5,290 bases of DNA, from assembly GCA_030745255.1 (NCBI GenBank), contig JASLOY010000265.1, forward strand, positions 1 to 5,290. The letters are read 5' to 3'. Positions 1-5,290 of this stretch are shown here, one piece after another. Within the stretch, counting starts at the first letter, position 1; the number at the start of each line of letters is the position of its first letter. The notes below the pieces were generated by a model, which was not told where the DNA came from, ran no database searches, and saw nothing but the letters and a program-made list of their open reading frames with translations. Made by a program: the position numbers and the translations under genes. The stretch is from Vicinamibacterales bacterium (lineage in GTDB: Bacteria > Acidobacteriota > Vicinamibacteria > Vicinamibacterales > UBA8438).

Positions 1-127
1 GGGGCTCATGCCGACCAAAGGGATCCCACTGCCGTTCTTGAGCTTTGGTGGGTCGTCGCTCCTGATCAGTCTGCTCGGGATAGGTATTCTCCTGAACGTG
101 TCCCAGCACGCGTCGGCGGACGCATGA
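1..127 (+). CDS. ftsW: FtsW, septal peptidoglycan glycosyltransferase (SEDS family), C-terminal end only
   Basis: Only the last 41 codons are present, with codons in phase from base 2 and the TGA at 125-127; the rest lies left of the window. The tail reads GLMPTKGIPLPFLSFGGSS followed by a hydrophobic segment (LLISLLGIGILLNV) and a short polar end. The P-T-K-G and P-F-x-S-F/Y-G-G-S-S motifs are the conserved C-terminal signature of SEDS proteins, and the hydrophobic stretch matches the last transmembrane helix. Known of the family: FtsW is a polytopic inner-membrane protein that polymerises lipid II at the septum with its partner penicillin-binding protein. RodA shares this signature, so the choice of FtsW rests on the neighbour murG and the dcw context. 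The gene ends 36 nt before murG, with no terminator between them, so the two are probably co-transcribed. Confidence 0.93.
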   Translation, partial: GLMPTKGIPLPFLSFGGSSLLISLLGIGILLNVSQHASADA

Positions 128-163
128 GTGTGAAGGGAAACGACCAGGATCTCGTGGTGCCAG

Positions 164-1294
164 ATGTCGGATCAGCGATCGCCCAGGGTCTTGTTCAGCG
201 GTGCCGGGACAGGTGGGCACCTCTATCCTGGAATCGCGGTCGCGCAGGAGATCCGACGGCGCTACCCGCGGTCCCTGGTGGTCTTTGCCGGCACGGGACG
301 CGATCTGGAGGTGCGGGTCCTCGGGGAGTTGGGCTTCGACTTCTATCGGGTGCACAGCGCCGGACTGAAGGGCAAGTCGCCTCGTGCGTTGGTTCGGGGC
401 GTGTCGGTGTTGCCCGTCAGCGCCTGGGATGCCTGGCGGGTCATCACCCGGGTCGCGCCGCAGGTGGTGGTCGGCTTGGGCGGCTACTCGTCGGGCGCCG
501 TCGTGCTGCTGGCGTCGTTGCGCCGGATTCCGACGATGGTGCTCGAGCAGAACGCGATGCCCGGCATTACGAACCGGCTGCTGGTGCCGTTCATCACCGA
601 GGCGGCGGTTTCGCACGGCCTGGTGCTTCCGCACTTTCGCGGCAAGGCGTTCGTCAGCGGCAACCCGGTGCGGATCGGGTTCTTCGAGCCGCCGATGACG
701 GTGACTGCGCGGTCCACAACGGCCCAACTGTTGGTGCTCGGGGGGTCGCAGGGCGCCCACGCCATCAACGTCGCGATGATGGCGGCGGCGCCGCTGCTGG
801 CCGCCTCATCGGAGCAGATCAGCGTGACGCACCAGACCGGCGAGCGGGATCACGACGCGGTGCGCCGGGCCTATGCCGAAGCAGGTTTGCCGGCGCGGGT
901 CGAGCCGTTCCTGGAGCAGATGGCCGACGCGATGCGTGATGCCGATGTCGTGGTGTGCCGGGCCGGCGCGACGACGCTGGCCGAGATCGCCGCTGTGGGC
1001 CGGCCGGCGCTGCTGGTGCCGTTGCCCGAGGCCGCGGACGGACACCAGCGGCTGAACGCCGAAGTGTTCGGTCGGGCCGGTGCGGCCGAGACGGTGCAGC
1101 AGGTGGAGATGACAGGTGCGCTGCTGGCTGAGCGTCTGCTCCGGCTCATGGGCGACGGGGAGCGGCGTCGGCGCATGGCGGTGGCCGCTCGGGCGCTGGC
1201 CAAGCCGGATGCGGTCCGTGTCATCGTCGACCGGGTAGAGCAGTTGATGGGGGGTGACAGATACGAGCGGATCGATGGGTCCGACCGGGCGTGA
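164..1294 (+). CDS. murG: MurG, UDP-GlcNAc:lipid I N-acetylglucosaminyltransferase
   Basis: 376 aa, slightly longer than E. coli MurG (about 355). It transfers GlcNAc from UDP-GlcNAc to lipid I, making lipid II on the inner face of the cytoplasmic membrane. The fold is GT-B with two Rossmann domains. Motifs in order: glycine-rich loop GAGTGGHLYPG at residues 13-23, with the conserved His19; GLKGK at 67-71; VVVGLGGYSSG at 101-111; LEQN at 127-130; GNPVR at 166-170; second-domain loop VLGGSQGA at 191-198; HQTG at 223-226; and the UDP-GlcNAc-binding segment CRAGATTLAEIAAVGRPA at 265-282, where Glu274 should be the sugar-nucleotide contact, followed by GHQRLNAE at 293-300. The ATG at 164 is the earliest possible start, because an in-frame TGA lies at 131-133 and no start codon lies between. 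The ribosome binding site is weak (AGGA at 146-149, 14 nt away), so translation may be coupled to ftsW. Its 3' end probably overlaps murC. Confidence 0.98.
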   Translation: MSDQRSPRVLFSGAGTGGHLYPGIAVAQEIRRRYPRSLVVFAGTGRDLEVRVLGELGFDFYRVHSAGLKGKSPRALVRGVSVLPVSAWDAWRVITRVAPQVVVGLGGYSSGAVVLLASLRRIPTMVLEQNAMPGITNRLLVPFITEAAVSHGLVLPHFRGKAFVSGNPVRIGFFEPPMTVTARSTTAQLLVLGGSQGAHAINVAMMAAAPLLAASSEQISVTHQTGERDHDAVRRAYAEAGLPARVEPFLEQMADAMRDADVVVCRAGATTLAEIAAVGRPALLVPLPEAADGHQRLNAEVFGRAGAAETVQQVEMTGALLAERLLRLMGDGERRRRMAVAARALAKPDAVRVIVDRVEQLMGGDRYERIDGSDRA

Positions 1295-2735
1295 CCGGCG
1301 AAAGACGGACGGCGTGGCGCGGCACGGGTTGCCGCCTGCCGCGCGCCGCGTCCACTTCGTGGGTGCGGGTGGCATCGGGATGAGCGGTATCGCCGAGATG
1401 ATGAGCGGTCTTGGATACGACGTCAGCGGGTCAGACCTGACGGCATCCGCCGTGACGGCGCGGCTCTGCGAGCTCGGCATCGAGGTCGAAATCGGGCACG
1501 ACGCCAGGTGGGTGAGCGGTGCCGACGCGGTGGTCGTCTCGGCCGCGGTGTCGGATGACAACCCCGAGGTGGTCGAGGCGCGGCGGCGCGACCTGCCTGT
1601 GGTCCGACGCGGCGCTATGCTGGCCGGCCTGGCGCGGTCCAGGTCTACGGTAGCCGTCACCGGCTCCCACGGAAAGAGCACGACGTCGTCGATGGTGGCG
1701 GTTGTGTTGGCCGAGTGTGGGCTGGACCCGTCGGCGGTGATCGGCGCACGCGTCGCGGCCTTCGGCAGCAACACCCGGGTCGGGCGGGGCCCCCACTTCG
1801 TGGTCGAGGCGGACGAGAGCGAACCCTCGTTGTTAGAGCTGACTCCGCAGATCGCCGTGCTCACCAACCTCGAGGATGAGCATCTTGACCATTACGGCAC
1901 GTTCGAGCGGCTCCAGGACACCGTTGTCGGATTCGCCAACCGCGTGACAGAGACCGGCGCGGTCGTTCTGTGTACCGAAGACCCAGAGCTGCTCCGGCTC
2001 CGCGAACGGATCCTGCGTCGGGTTGTCACCTACGGGCTCGATGACACGACCGCTGACGTGGTCGGCGCCGCCCCCGAGCTCGACGCCACCGGTTCTCGCT
2101 GCCGGGTGCATTACACCCATGACCAGCGCAGCGGGGTCGTGCCCCTGGTTCTCGGCGTGCCGGGTCGGCACAACTTGCTCAACGCCATCGGCGCGTTCGC
2201 CGTCGCGCTGGAGATCGGACTCGAACCGGTTCGGATCGCGGCGGCCCTCGGCCAGTTCGCCGGCGTAGACCGTCGCTTCCAGGTTCGGGGCGACGTTGCC
2301 GGCGTGAGGGTGATCGACGACTACGGACACCACCCGACCGAAATCGCCGCCGTGCTGTCGACCGCGCGCCGCCAGGCGCACGTGCGTCTTGTCGCGGTGT
2401 TCCAAGCGCATCGCTATACGCGGACCGCCCGTTTCCTCGAGGCCTTCGGGCGGGTACTGGCCTCAGCCGACGTGGTGGTCCTGACCGACATCTTCCCCGC
2501 TGGCGAGACACCGATTCCAGGGGTCTCGGCGGAGCGTCTCGCCGACGCGGTCCGTGGTCAGACAAACGGCCCGGTGCACCTGGTGCAGACGCTCGACCAG
2601 GTCGTCTCGCTGGTCACGGATCTGGCGCGGCCGGGCGACCTAGTGCTCACGCTGGGCGCAGGGTCAATCGGCGATGTTGGCGACCGGCTCCTCGACGCCA
2701 TTGCGCGGAAGACCGGCGGCGTGGGGCACCCCTAA
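1254..2735 (+). CDS. murC: MurC, UDP-N-acetylmuramate--L-alanine ligase
   Basis: 493 aa from the GTG at 1254; E. coli MurC is 491. This cytoplasmic ATP-dependent ligase adds L-alanine to UDP-MurNAc, the first step of the stem peptide. The three Mur-ligase domains are visible. The N-terminal UDP-binding domain has VHFVGAGGIGMSGIAE (33-48) and SGSDL (58-62). The central ATPase has the P-loop TGSHGKSTT (136-144), EADESEPSLL (185-194), TNLEDEHLDHYG (204-215) and GRHNLLNA (304-311). The C-terminal domain has RRF (340-342), DDYGHHPTE (355-363), FQAHRYTRT (383-391), PAGETPIPG (415-423) and GAGSIG (468-473). The DDYGHHPTE motif separates MurC from MurD, MurE and MurF. The P-loop has Ser-Thr where MurC usually has Thr-Thr, and FQAHR replaces the usual FQPHR. 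The start is uncertain: ATG 1275 (486 aa) and GTG 1314 (473 aa, after the murG stop) also keep the whole domain. No murB fusion follows; the protein ends soon after the last domain. Confidence 0.98.
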   Translation: MTDTSGSMGPTGRDRRKTDGVARHGLPPAARRVHFVGAGGIGMSGIAEMMSGLGYDVSGSDLTASAVTARLCELGIEVEIGHDARWVSGADAVVVSAAVSDDNPEVVEARRRDLPVVRRGAMLAGLARSRSTVAVTGSHGKSTTSSMVAVVLAECGLDPSAVIGARVAAFGSNTRVGRGPHFVVEADESEPSLLELTPQIAVLTNLEDEHLDHYGTFERLQDTVVGFANRVTETGAVVLCTEDPELLRLRERILRRVVTYGLDDTTADVVGAAPELDATGSRCRVHYTHDQRSGVVPLVLGVPGRHNLLNAIGAFAVALEIGLEPVRIAAALGQFAGVDRRFQVRGDVAGVRVIDDYGHHPTEIAAVLSTARRQAHVRLVAVFQAHRYTRTARFLEAFGRVLASADVVVLTDIFPAGETPIPGVSAERLADAVRGQTNGPVHLVQTLDQVVSLVTDLARPGDLVLTLGAGSIGDVGDRLLDAIARKTGGVGHP

Positions 2736-2741
2736 GAGGAG
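2735..2741 (+). promoter_or_regulatory. Probable ribosome binding site of ftsQ
   Basis: AGAGGAG overlaps the last base of the murC stop codon and lies 14 nt before the ftsQ ATG, longer than the usual 5-9 nt. A second, weaker CAGAG at 2746-2750 has 5-nt spacing, so either could act. The overlap with the murC stop suits re-initiation by ribosomes finishing murC. Confidence 0.5.
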
Positions 2742-2755
2742 CGACCAGAGACGCG

Positions 2756-3616
2756 ATGACCGTCCAGACTAAACGGGACAGACGCTTTCGACGGGCCAGA
2801 CGCCCTGGGCAACGCCCCCGTGGCGCGTCCCGACGATGGCTCCGGGTGGCGCGCCGCATCTGTCTGATGGGTGGACTCCTCGCCGTCGGATATCACGCTG
2901 CGACGCTGCTGCTGACGACGCCCTTCCTGGCCGTCGACGGCATCGTCGTGCGCGGCAACGACCAGTTGTCGGAGGGCGACGTGCTGACGGTGCTGTCTGG
3001 GCTCCGCGGCGACAACATCCTATCCCTCGATCTGGAGGCCTACCGGCAGCGCCTCGTGGCTGTGCCCTGGCTGAGCGACGGGACCCTGCGGCGCATCCTG
3101 CCGTCGACGGTCGAAGTACTCGTGACCGAGCGTCGACCGGTCGCCATCGGCCGGTTCGGCGACCGGCTCTATCTCGTCGATGCGGGCGGCGTCCTCATCG
3201 ATCGGCACGGACCGCGATTCGCCGAGTTCGACCTCCCGATACTCGACGGCCTCGCCGCGCCCGACTCGTCGGCGGCGGTCGTCGACCCGGCTCGCATGGC
3301 GCTGGCCGCGCGGTTGCTGGACCAACTAGGCTCCGACCCCGACGTGCTTGGCGCCATCTCGCAGATAGACGTGAGGGACCCATACGACGCGGTAGTGCTG
3401 CTTGGTGACGATCCAGCGCTGTTGCACCTTGGCGGGGACCGATTTCTCGAACGACTGCGGTCGTACGCCCAGCTGGCGCCCACGCTTCGAGCGCGGGTCG
3501 TCGACATCGATTACGTAGACCTGCGGTTCGACAATCGGGTGTTCGTCGGACCAACTGGACTTCCGACGCCGGTGAACGCCGAGCCTCGCGAGCGGTTGGT
3601 CCGGGCGGTTCGGTAA
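2756..3616 (+). CDS. ftsQ: FtsQ/DivIB-type cell division protein with POTRA domain
   Basis: 286 aa, close to E. coli FtsQ (276). It is a bitopic inner-membrane divisome protein which, with FtsB and FtsL, links the cytoplasmic ring to septal synthesis. Order of parts: a very basic cytoplasmic tail (residues 1-34, with 15 Arg or Lys and one Asp); a single hydrophobic segment at about 35-55 (ICLMGGLLAVGYHAATLLL); a POTRA domain at about 57-126, starting FLAVDGIVVRGND and including the typical VPWLSDGTLRRILPSTVEV (103-121) and TERRPVAIGRFG (124-135); then the FtsQ beta domain to about 265, ending IDYVDLRFDNRVFV (251-264). The topology follows the positive-inside rule. The family is poorly conserved, so the call rests on POTRA, size, topology and position before ftsA. 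The start ATG has AGAGGAG 14 nt upstream and a weaker GAG at 5 nt. It begins 20 nt after murC, so co-transcription is likely. Confidence 0.94.
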   Translation: MTVQTKRDRRFRRARRPGQRPRGASRRWLRVARRICLMGGLLAVGYHAATLLLTTPFLAVDGIVVRGNDQLSEGDVLTVLSGLRGDNILSLDLEAYRQRLVAVPWLSDGTLRRILPSTVEVLVTERRPVAIGRFGDRLYLVDAGGVLIDRHGPRFAEFDLPILDGLAAPDSSAAVVDPARMALAARLLDQLGSDPDVLGAISQIDVRDPYDAVVLLGDDPALLHLGGDRFLERLRSYAQLAPTLRARVVDIDYVDLRFDNRVFVGPTGLPTPVNAEPRERLVRAVR

Positions 3617-3631
3617 GGACTCTCAGACGAC

Positions 3632-3646
3632 GCGGCCCGGGGCCGC
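3632..3646. repeat. Short GC-rich palindrome in the ftsQ-ftsA gap
   Basis: GCGGCC and GGCCGC flank a three-base loop (CGG): a perfect six-pair stem made entirely of G-C pairs. It ends four bases before the GGAGGA of ftsA. No T-run follows, so it is not an intrinsic terminator. It could be a small RNA hairpin near the ribosome binding site, or chance in GC-rich DNA. Confidence 0.5.
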
Positions 3647-3650
3647 TGAC

Positions 3651-3656
3651 GGAGGA
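3651..3656 (+). promoter_or_regulatory. Ribosome binding site of ftsA, which decides the GTG start
   Basis: GGAGGA is the strongest Shine-Dalgarno match in the window, three bases before the GTG at 3660. The spacing is short, but no other start codon lies in frame between the ftsQ stop and this GTG. It sits just downstream of a 15-base palindrome that could affect access to it. Confidence 0.7.
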
Positions 3657-3659
3657 CGC

Positions 3660-4895
3660 GTGGCACGTAAGGAACACTATCTCGTAGGTCTTGATGTTGG
3701 TACCTCGAAGATGGCCGCCATCGTCGCCGAGGCTCTCGAGGAAGGGGGACTCGACATCATCGGCATCGGGGTGGCCGAGGCCCAGGGTATTCGTCGTGGG
3801 GTGGTCGTCAACCTGGAGGCGGCGGTCGAATCGATCAAGAAGGCGATCGAGGAAGCGGAGCTGACCGCCGGTGTCGAAATCGACTCCGTACACCTTGGGC
3901 TCTCTGGCGCGCATCTGAAGGCGTTCAACAGTCGCGGGGTGGTGGCGGTGGCCGGGAAGAATCGTGAAATTACGCGGGAGGACGTGCGCCGCGCCATCGA
4001 CGCGGCCAAGGGCGTGGCGTTGCCGGCCGGACGCGAGATCCTGCATGTCTTGCCGCAGGATTTCGTCGTTGACGAACAGGATGGCATCGGGGCGCCGGTT
4101 GGCATGACCGGAAACCGGCTCGAGGTGAATGTACATGTCGTGACCGGAAGCAGCTCGTCGACGCAGAACATCGTCGCGTGCGTGAACCGGGCTGGCGTGG
4201 CGGTGGTCGACACCGTCATCGAGCAACTGGCCGCCAGCGAATCGGTGCTGACGGCCGACGAGCGTGAGCTGGGCGTGGCGCTGGTAGACATCGGCGGCGG
4301 GACCACCGACCTGGCGATCTTCGAGCGCGGCAGTCTTTGGCACACTGGCGTTGTCACGATGGGCGGCGATCATTTCACCAACGACATCGCGGTCGGGCTA
4401 CGGACGCCCATCCCGGACGCCGAGAAGACCAAGCGTCGCTTCGGGTGTGCGTTGTCCTCGCTGGTCGATGAGGACGAGACGATTGAAGTCGCCAGCGTGG
4501 GCGGTCGTCAGCCGCGCGTCATGTCCCGCCGCATCCTATCGGAGATCTTGCAGCCCAGGGCCGAAGAGATACTGCACGCACTGTGGGACGAGATCCGGCG
4601 CGCCGGGTATGAGCGGTCGCTGCATTCCGGGCTCGTGCTCTGTGGCGGCGGCGCCCTACTGGACGGGATGGCCGAGATCGCGGAGCAGATCTTCGACCTG
4701 CCGATTCGGCGAGGGTGTCCGGTCGACGTCGGAGGGCTGACCGACCACGTCAACAGCCCGTCGTTCGCGACCGGTGTCGGGCTCGTCCGGTACGCCCATC
4801 GCAATCAGATGCGGGAACAAGAGCGGTTGGTCGGTGTGGGAGCGCTCGGCAGTCTGGCTGGCCGTTTCAAAGGTTTGTTCAGGGACTTCTTCTAG
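3660..4895 (+). CDS. ftsA: FtsA, actin-like ATPase that anchors FtsZ to the membrane
   Basis: 411 aa, the usual FtsA length (E. coli 420). FtsA binds the FtsZ tail, polymerises on the membrane and recruits later divisome proteins. The actin/Hsp70 signatures are in order: phosphate-1 loop GLDVGTSKMAAIV (10-22); the FtsA-specific 1C domain at about 86-165, with SGAHLKAFNSRGVV (82-95) and LPQDFVVD (131-138); phosphate-2 motif LVDIGGGTTDLAIF (208-221); GGDHFTNDIAVGL (235-247); and adenosine motif LVLCGGGALLDGM (325-337). The protein ends in GRFKGLFRDFF (401-411), an amphipathic, hydrophobic and basic helix that fits the membrane-targeting sequence of the family. The 1C domain and this C-terminal helix separate FtsA from MreB and PilM. 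The start is GTG at 3660: no start codon lies upstream in frame before the ftsQ stop, GGAGGA sits just before it, and it leaves the usual few residues before the first phosphate loop. The stop lies nine bases before ftsZ. Confidence 0.98.
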   Translation: MARKEHYLVGLDVGTSKMAAIVAEALEEGGLDIIGIGVAEAQGIRRGVVVNLEAAVESIKKAIEEAELTAGVEIDSVHLGLSGAHLKAFNSRGVVAVAGKNREITREDVRRAIDAAKGVALPAGREILHVLPQDFVVDEQDGIGAPVGMTGNRLEVNVHVVTGSSSSTQNIVACVNRAGVAVVDTVIEQLAASESVLTADERELGVALVDIGGGTTDLAIFERGSLWHTGVVTMGGDHFTNDIAVGLRTPIPDAEKTKRRFGCALSSLVDEDETIEVASVGGRQPRVMSRRILSEILQPRAEEILHALWDEIRRAGYERSLHSGLVLCGGGALLDGMAEIAEQIFDLPIRRGCPVDVGGLTDHVNSPSFATGVGLVRYAHRNQMREQERLVGVGALGSLAGRFKGLFRDFF

Positions 4896-4901
4896 GGGGG
4901 G
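4894..4901 (+). promoter_or_regulatory. Probable purine-rich ribosome binding site of ftsZ
   Basis: AGGGGGGG overlaps the ftsA TAG stop and ends three bases before the ftsZ ATG at 4905. It is G-rich rather than a textbook AGGAGG, but it is the only candidate near this start. Its overlap with the ftsA stop suggests translational coupling of ftsA and ftsZ. Confidence 0.45.
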
Positions 4902-4904
4902 CAG

Positions 4905-5290
4905 ATGGAATCTTCAGAGTTGACAGATCGACTTGGTGGCGTGGTCAGCCAACAGGAACGTGACCGGCACCTGGACCCCCGCATGACGATCGAGGACGCC
5001 GACCACATCGGCGCACGGATCAAGGTCGTCGGAATCGGGGGGGGAGGGAGCAACGCCGTCAACCGGATGGTTCGCTCGGGGCTCGAGGGCGTCGAGTATA
5101 TCGTGGCAAACACGGATGCTCAGGCGCTCCGCCACAGTGCCGCGCCGTTATGCCTTCAGATCGGCGCCAAGCTCACCAAGGGGCTCGGCGCGGGCGCCGA
5201 CCCGAACGTCGGCCGGCAGGCGGCGCTCGAGGACACCGAACAGATTATCTCCGCCCTCGACGCCGCCGACATGGTCTTCGTCACGACCGG
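4905..5290 (+). CDS. ftsZ: FtsZ, tubulin-like GTPase of the division ring, N-terminal part only
   Basis: 128 complete codons are present and the frame is open to the right edge. FtsZ polymerises with GTP into the cytoplasmic Z-ring. Visible GTP-binding elements: beta-1 and T1 loop ARIKVVGIGGGGSNAVNRM (37-55), T2/T3 segment VANTDAQAL (67-75), TKGLGAGADPNVGRQAA (91-107, T3/T4 region), and MVFVTT (123-128), which leads into the tubulin signature GGGTGTG expected just beyond the window. The ATG at 4905 follows the ftsA stop by nine bases and is preceded by a purine run (A plus seven G, 4894-4901). This start gives 36 residues before ARIKVVG, longer than in E. coli; an alternative ATG at 4983 would give 10 but has no ribosome binding site that I can see. 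The FtsA-binding C-terminal peptide is outside the window. The ftsA-ftsZ adjacency is the standard dcw arrangement. Confidence 0.98.
   Translation, partial: MESSELTDRLGGVVSQQERDRHLDPRMTIEDADHIGARIKVVGIGGGGSNAVNRMVRSGLEGVEYIVANTDAQALRHSAAPLCLQIGAKLTKGLGAGADPNVGRQAALEDTEQIISALDAADMVFVTT

Noticed and set aside
175..182. GCGATCGC octamer palindrome within murG codons
   Set aside because: I noticed only this copy of the HIP1-like octamer, it falls in coding sequence, and it is expected by chance in GC-rich DNA.
124..939. A 271-codon plus-strand open frame whose ATG overlaps the ftsW stop (ATGA)
   Set aside because: It lies in another frame of murG and its product is an Arg/Gly/Ala-rich low-complexity sequence typical of GC-rich shadow frames. 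The murG frame carries all family motifs.
806..1867. A 353-codon minus-strand open frame antisense to murG and murC
   Set aside because: Long antisense frames are common in GC-rich coding DNA. The product shows no recognisable domain, and it spans two well-supported genes on the other strand.
3617..3659. Possible intrinsic terminator between ftsQ and ftsA
   Set aside because: The palindrome there has no following T-run, and it sits directly before the ftsA ribosome binding site, which suits co-transcription.
3195..4373. A 392-codon minus-strand open frame antisense to ftsQ and ftsA
   Set aside because: It has the same cause: shadow of codon bias on the opposite strand. It crosses the ftsQ-ftsA gap, has no recognisable motif and becomes Arg-rich at its C-terminal end.
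4920..4925. TTGACA, a perfect -35 consensus inside the start of ftsZ
   Set aside because: The hexamer 17 bases downstream is GGTCAG, not a -10 box, and a promoter here would make a transcript lacking the ftsZ start.

Overview
The window is a stretch of the division and cell wall (dcw) gene cluster of a high-GC bacterium. All genes lie on the plus strand and are tightly packed: the 3' end of ftsW, then complete murG, murC, ftsQ and ftsA, then the 5' end of ftsZ. All six identities rest on family motifs read directly in the translations.

Layout. ftsW ends at 127. A 36-nt gap leads to murG (164-1294). murC overlaps the end of murG if its GTG start at 1254 is right, and ends at 2735. A 20-nt gap leads to ftsQ (2756-3616), and a 43-nt gap with a small GC-rich palindrome leads to ftsA (3660-4895, GTG start). 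ftsZ begins at 4905, nine bases after the ftsA stop, and runs off the right edge. No gap reaches 300 bases. I see no RNA gene, mobile element, CRISPR array, clear promoter or intrinsic terminator, so the segment looks like the interior of one long operon.

How the genes work together. MurC (cytoplasm) adds the first amino acid to UDP-MurNAc. MurG (inner face of the membrane) adds GlcNAc to lipid I to make lipid II. FtsW polymerises lipid II at the septum. FtsZ builds the cytoplasmic division ring, FtsA ties it to the membrane, and FtsQ is the bitopic linker that connects the ring to the periplasmic synthesis machinery.

Organism. GC is high, roughly two thirds by eye. An ftsA gene argues against Actinobacteria, which generally lack it. 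A POTRA-type FtsQ suits a diderm, although Gram-positive DivIB also has POTRA. The gene order and the flavour of FtsA and FtsZ resemble Acidobacteriota (possibly the Vicinamibacteria side) or a related deltaproteobacterial-type lineage. This is inference from memory of the families, held with moderate to low confidence.

Novelty. This is a conserved core locus and I find no undescribed system. The points worth a second look are modest: no murB or ddl between murC and ftsQ, two conservative changes in MurC motifs, an uncertain murC start, a palindrome next to the ftsA ribosome binding site, G-runs at and within the start of ftsZ, and an N-terminal extension on FtsZ.
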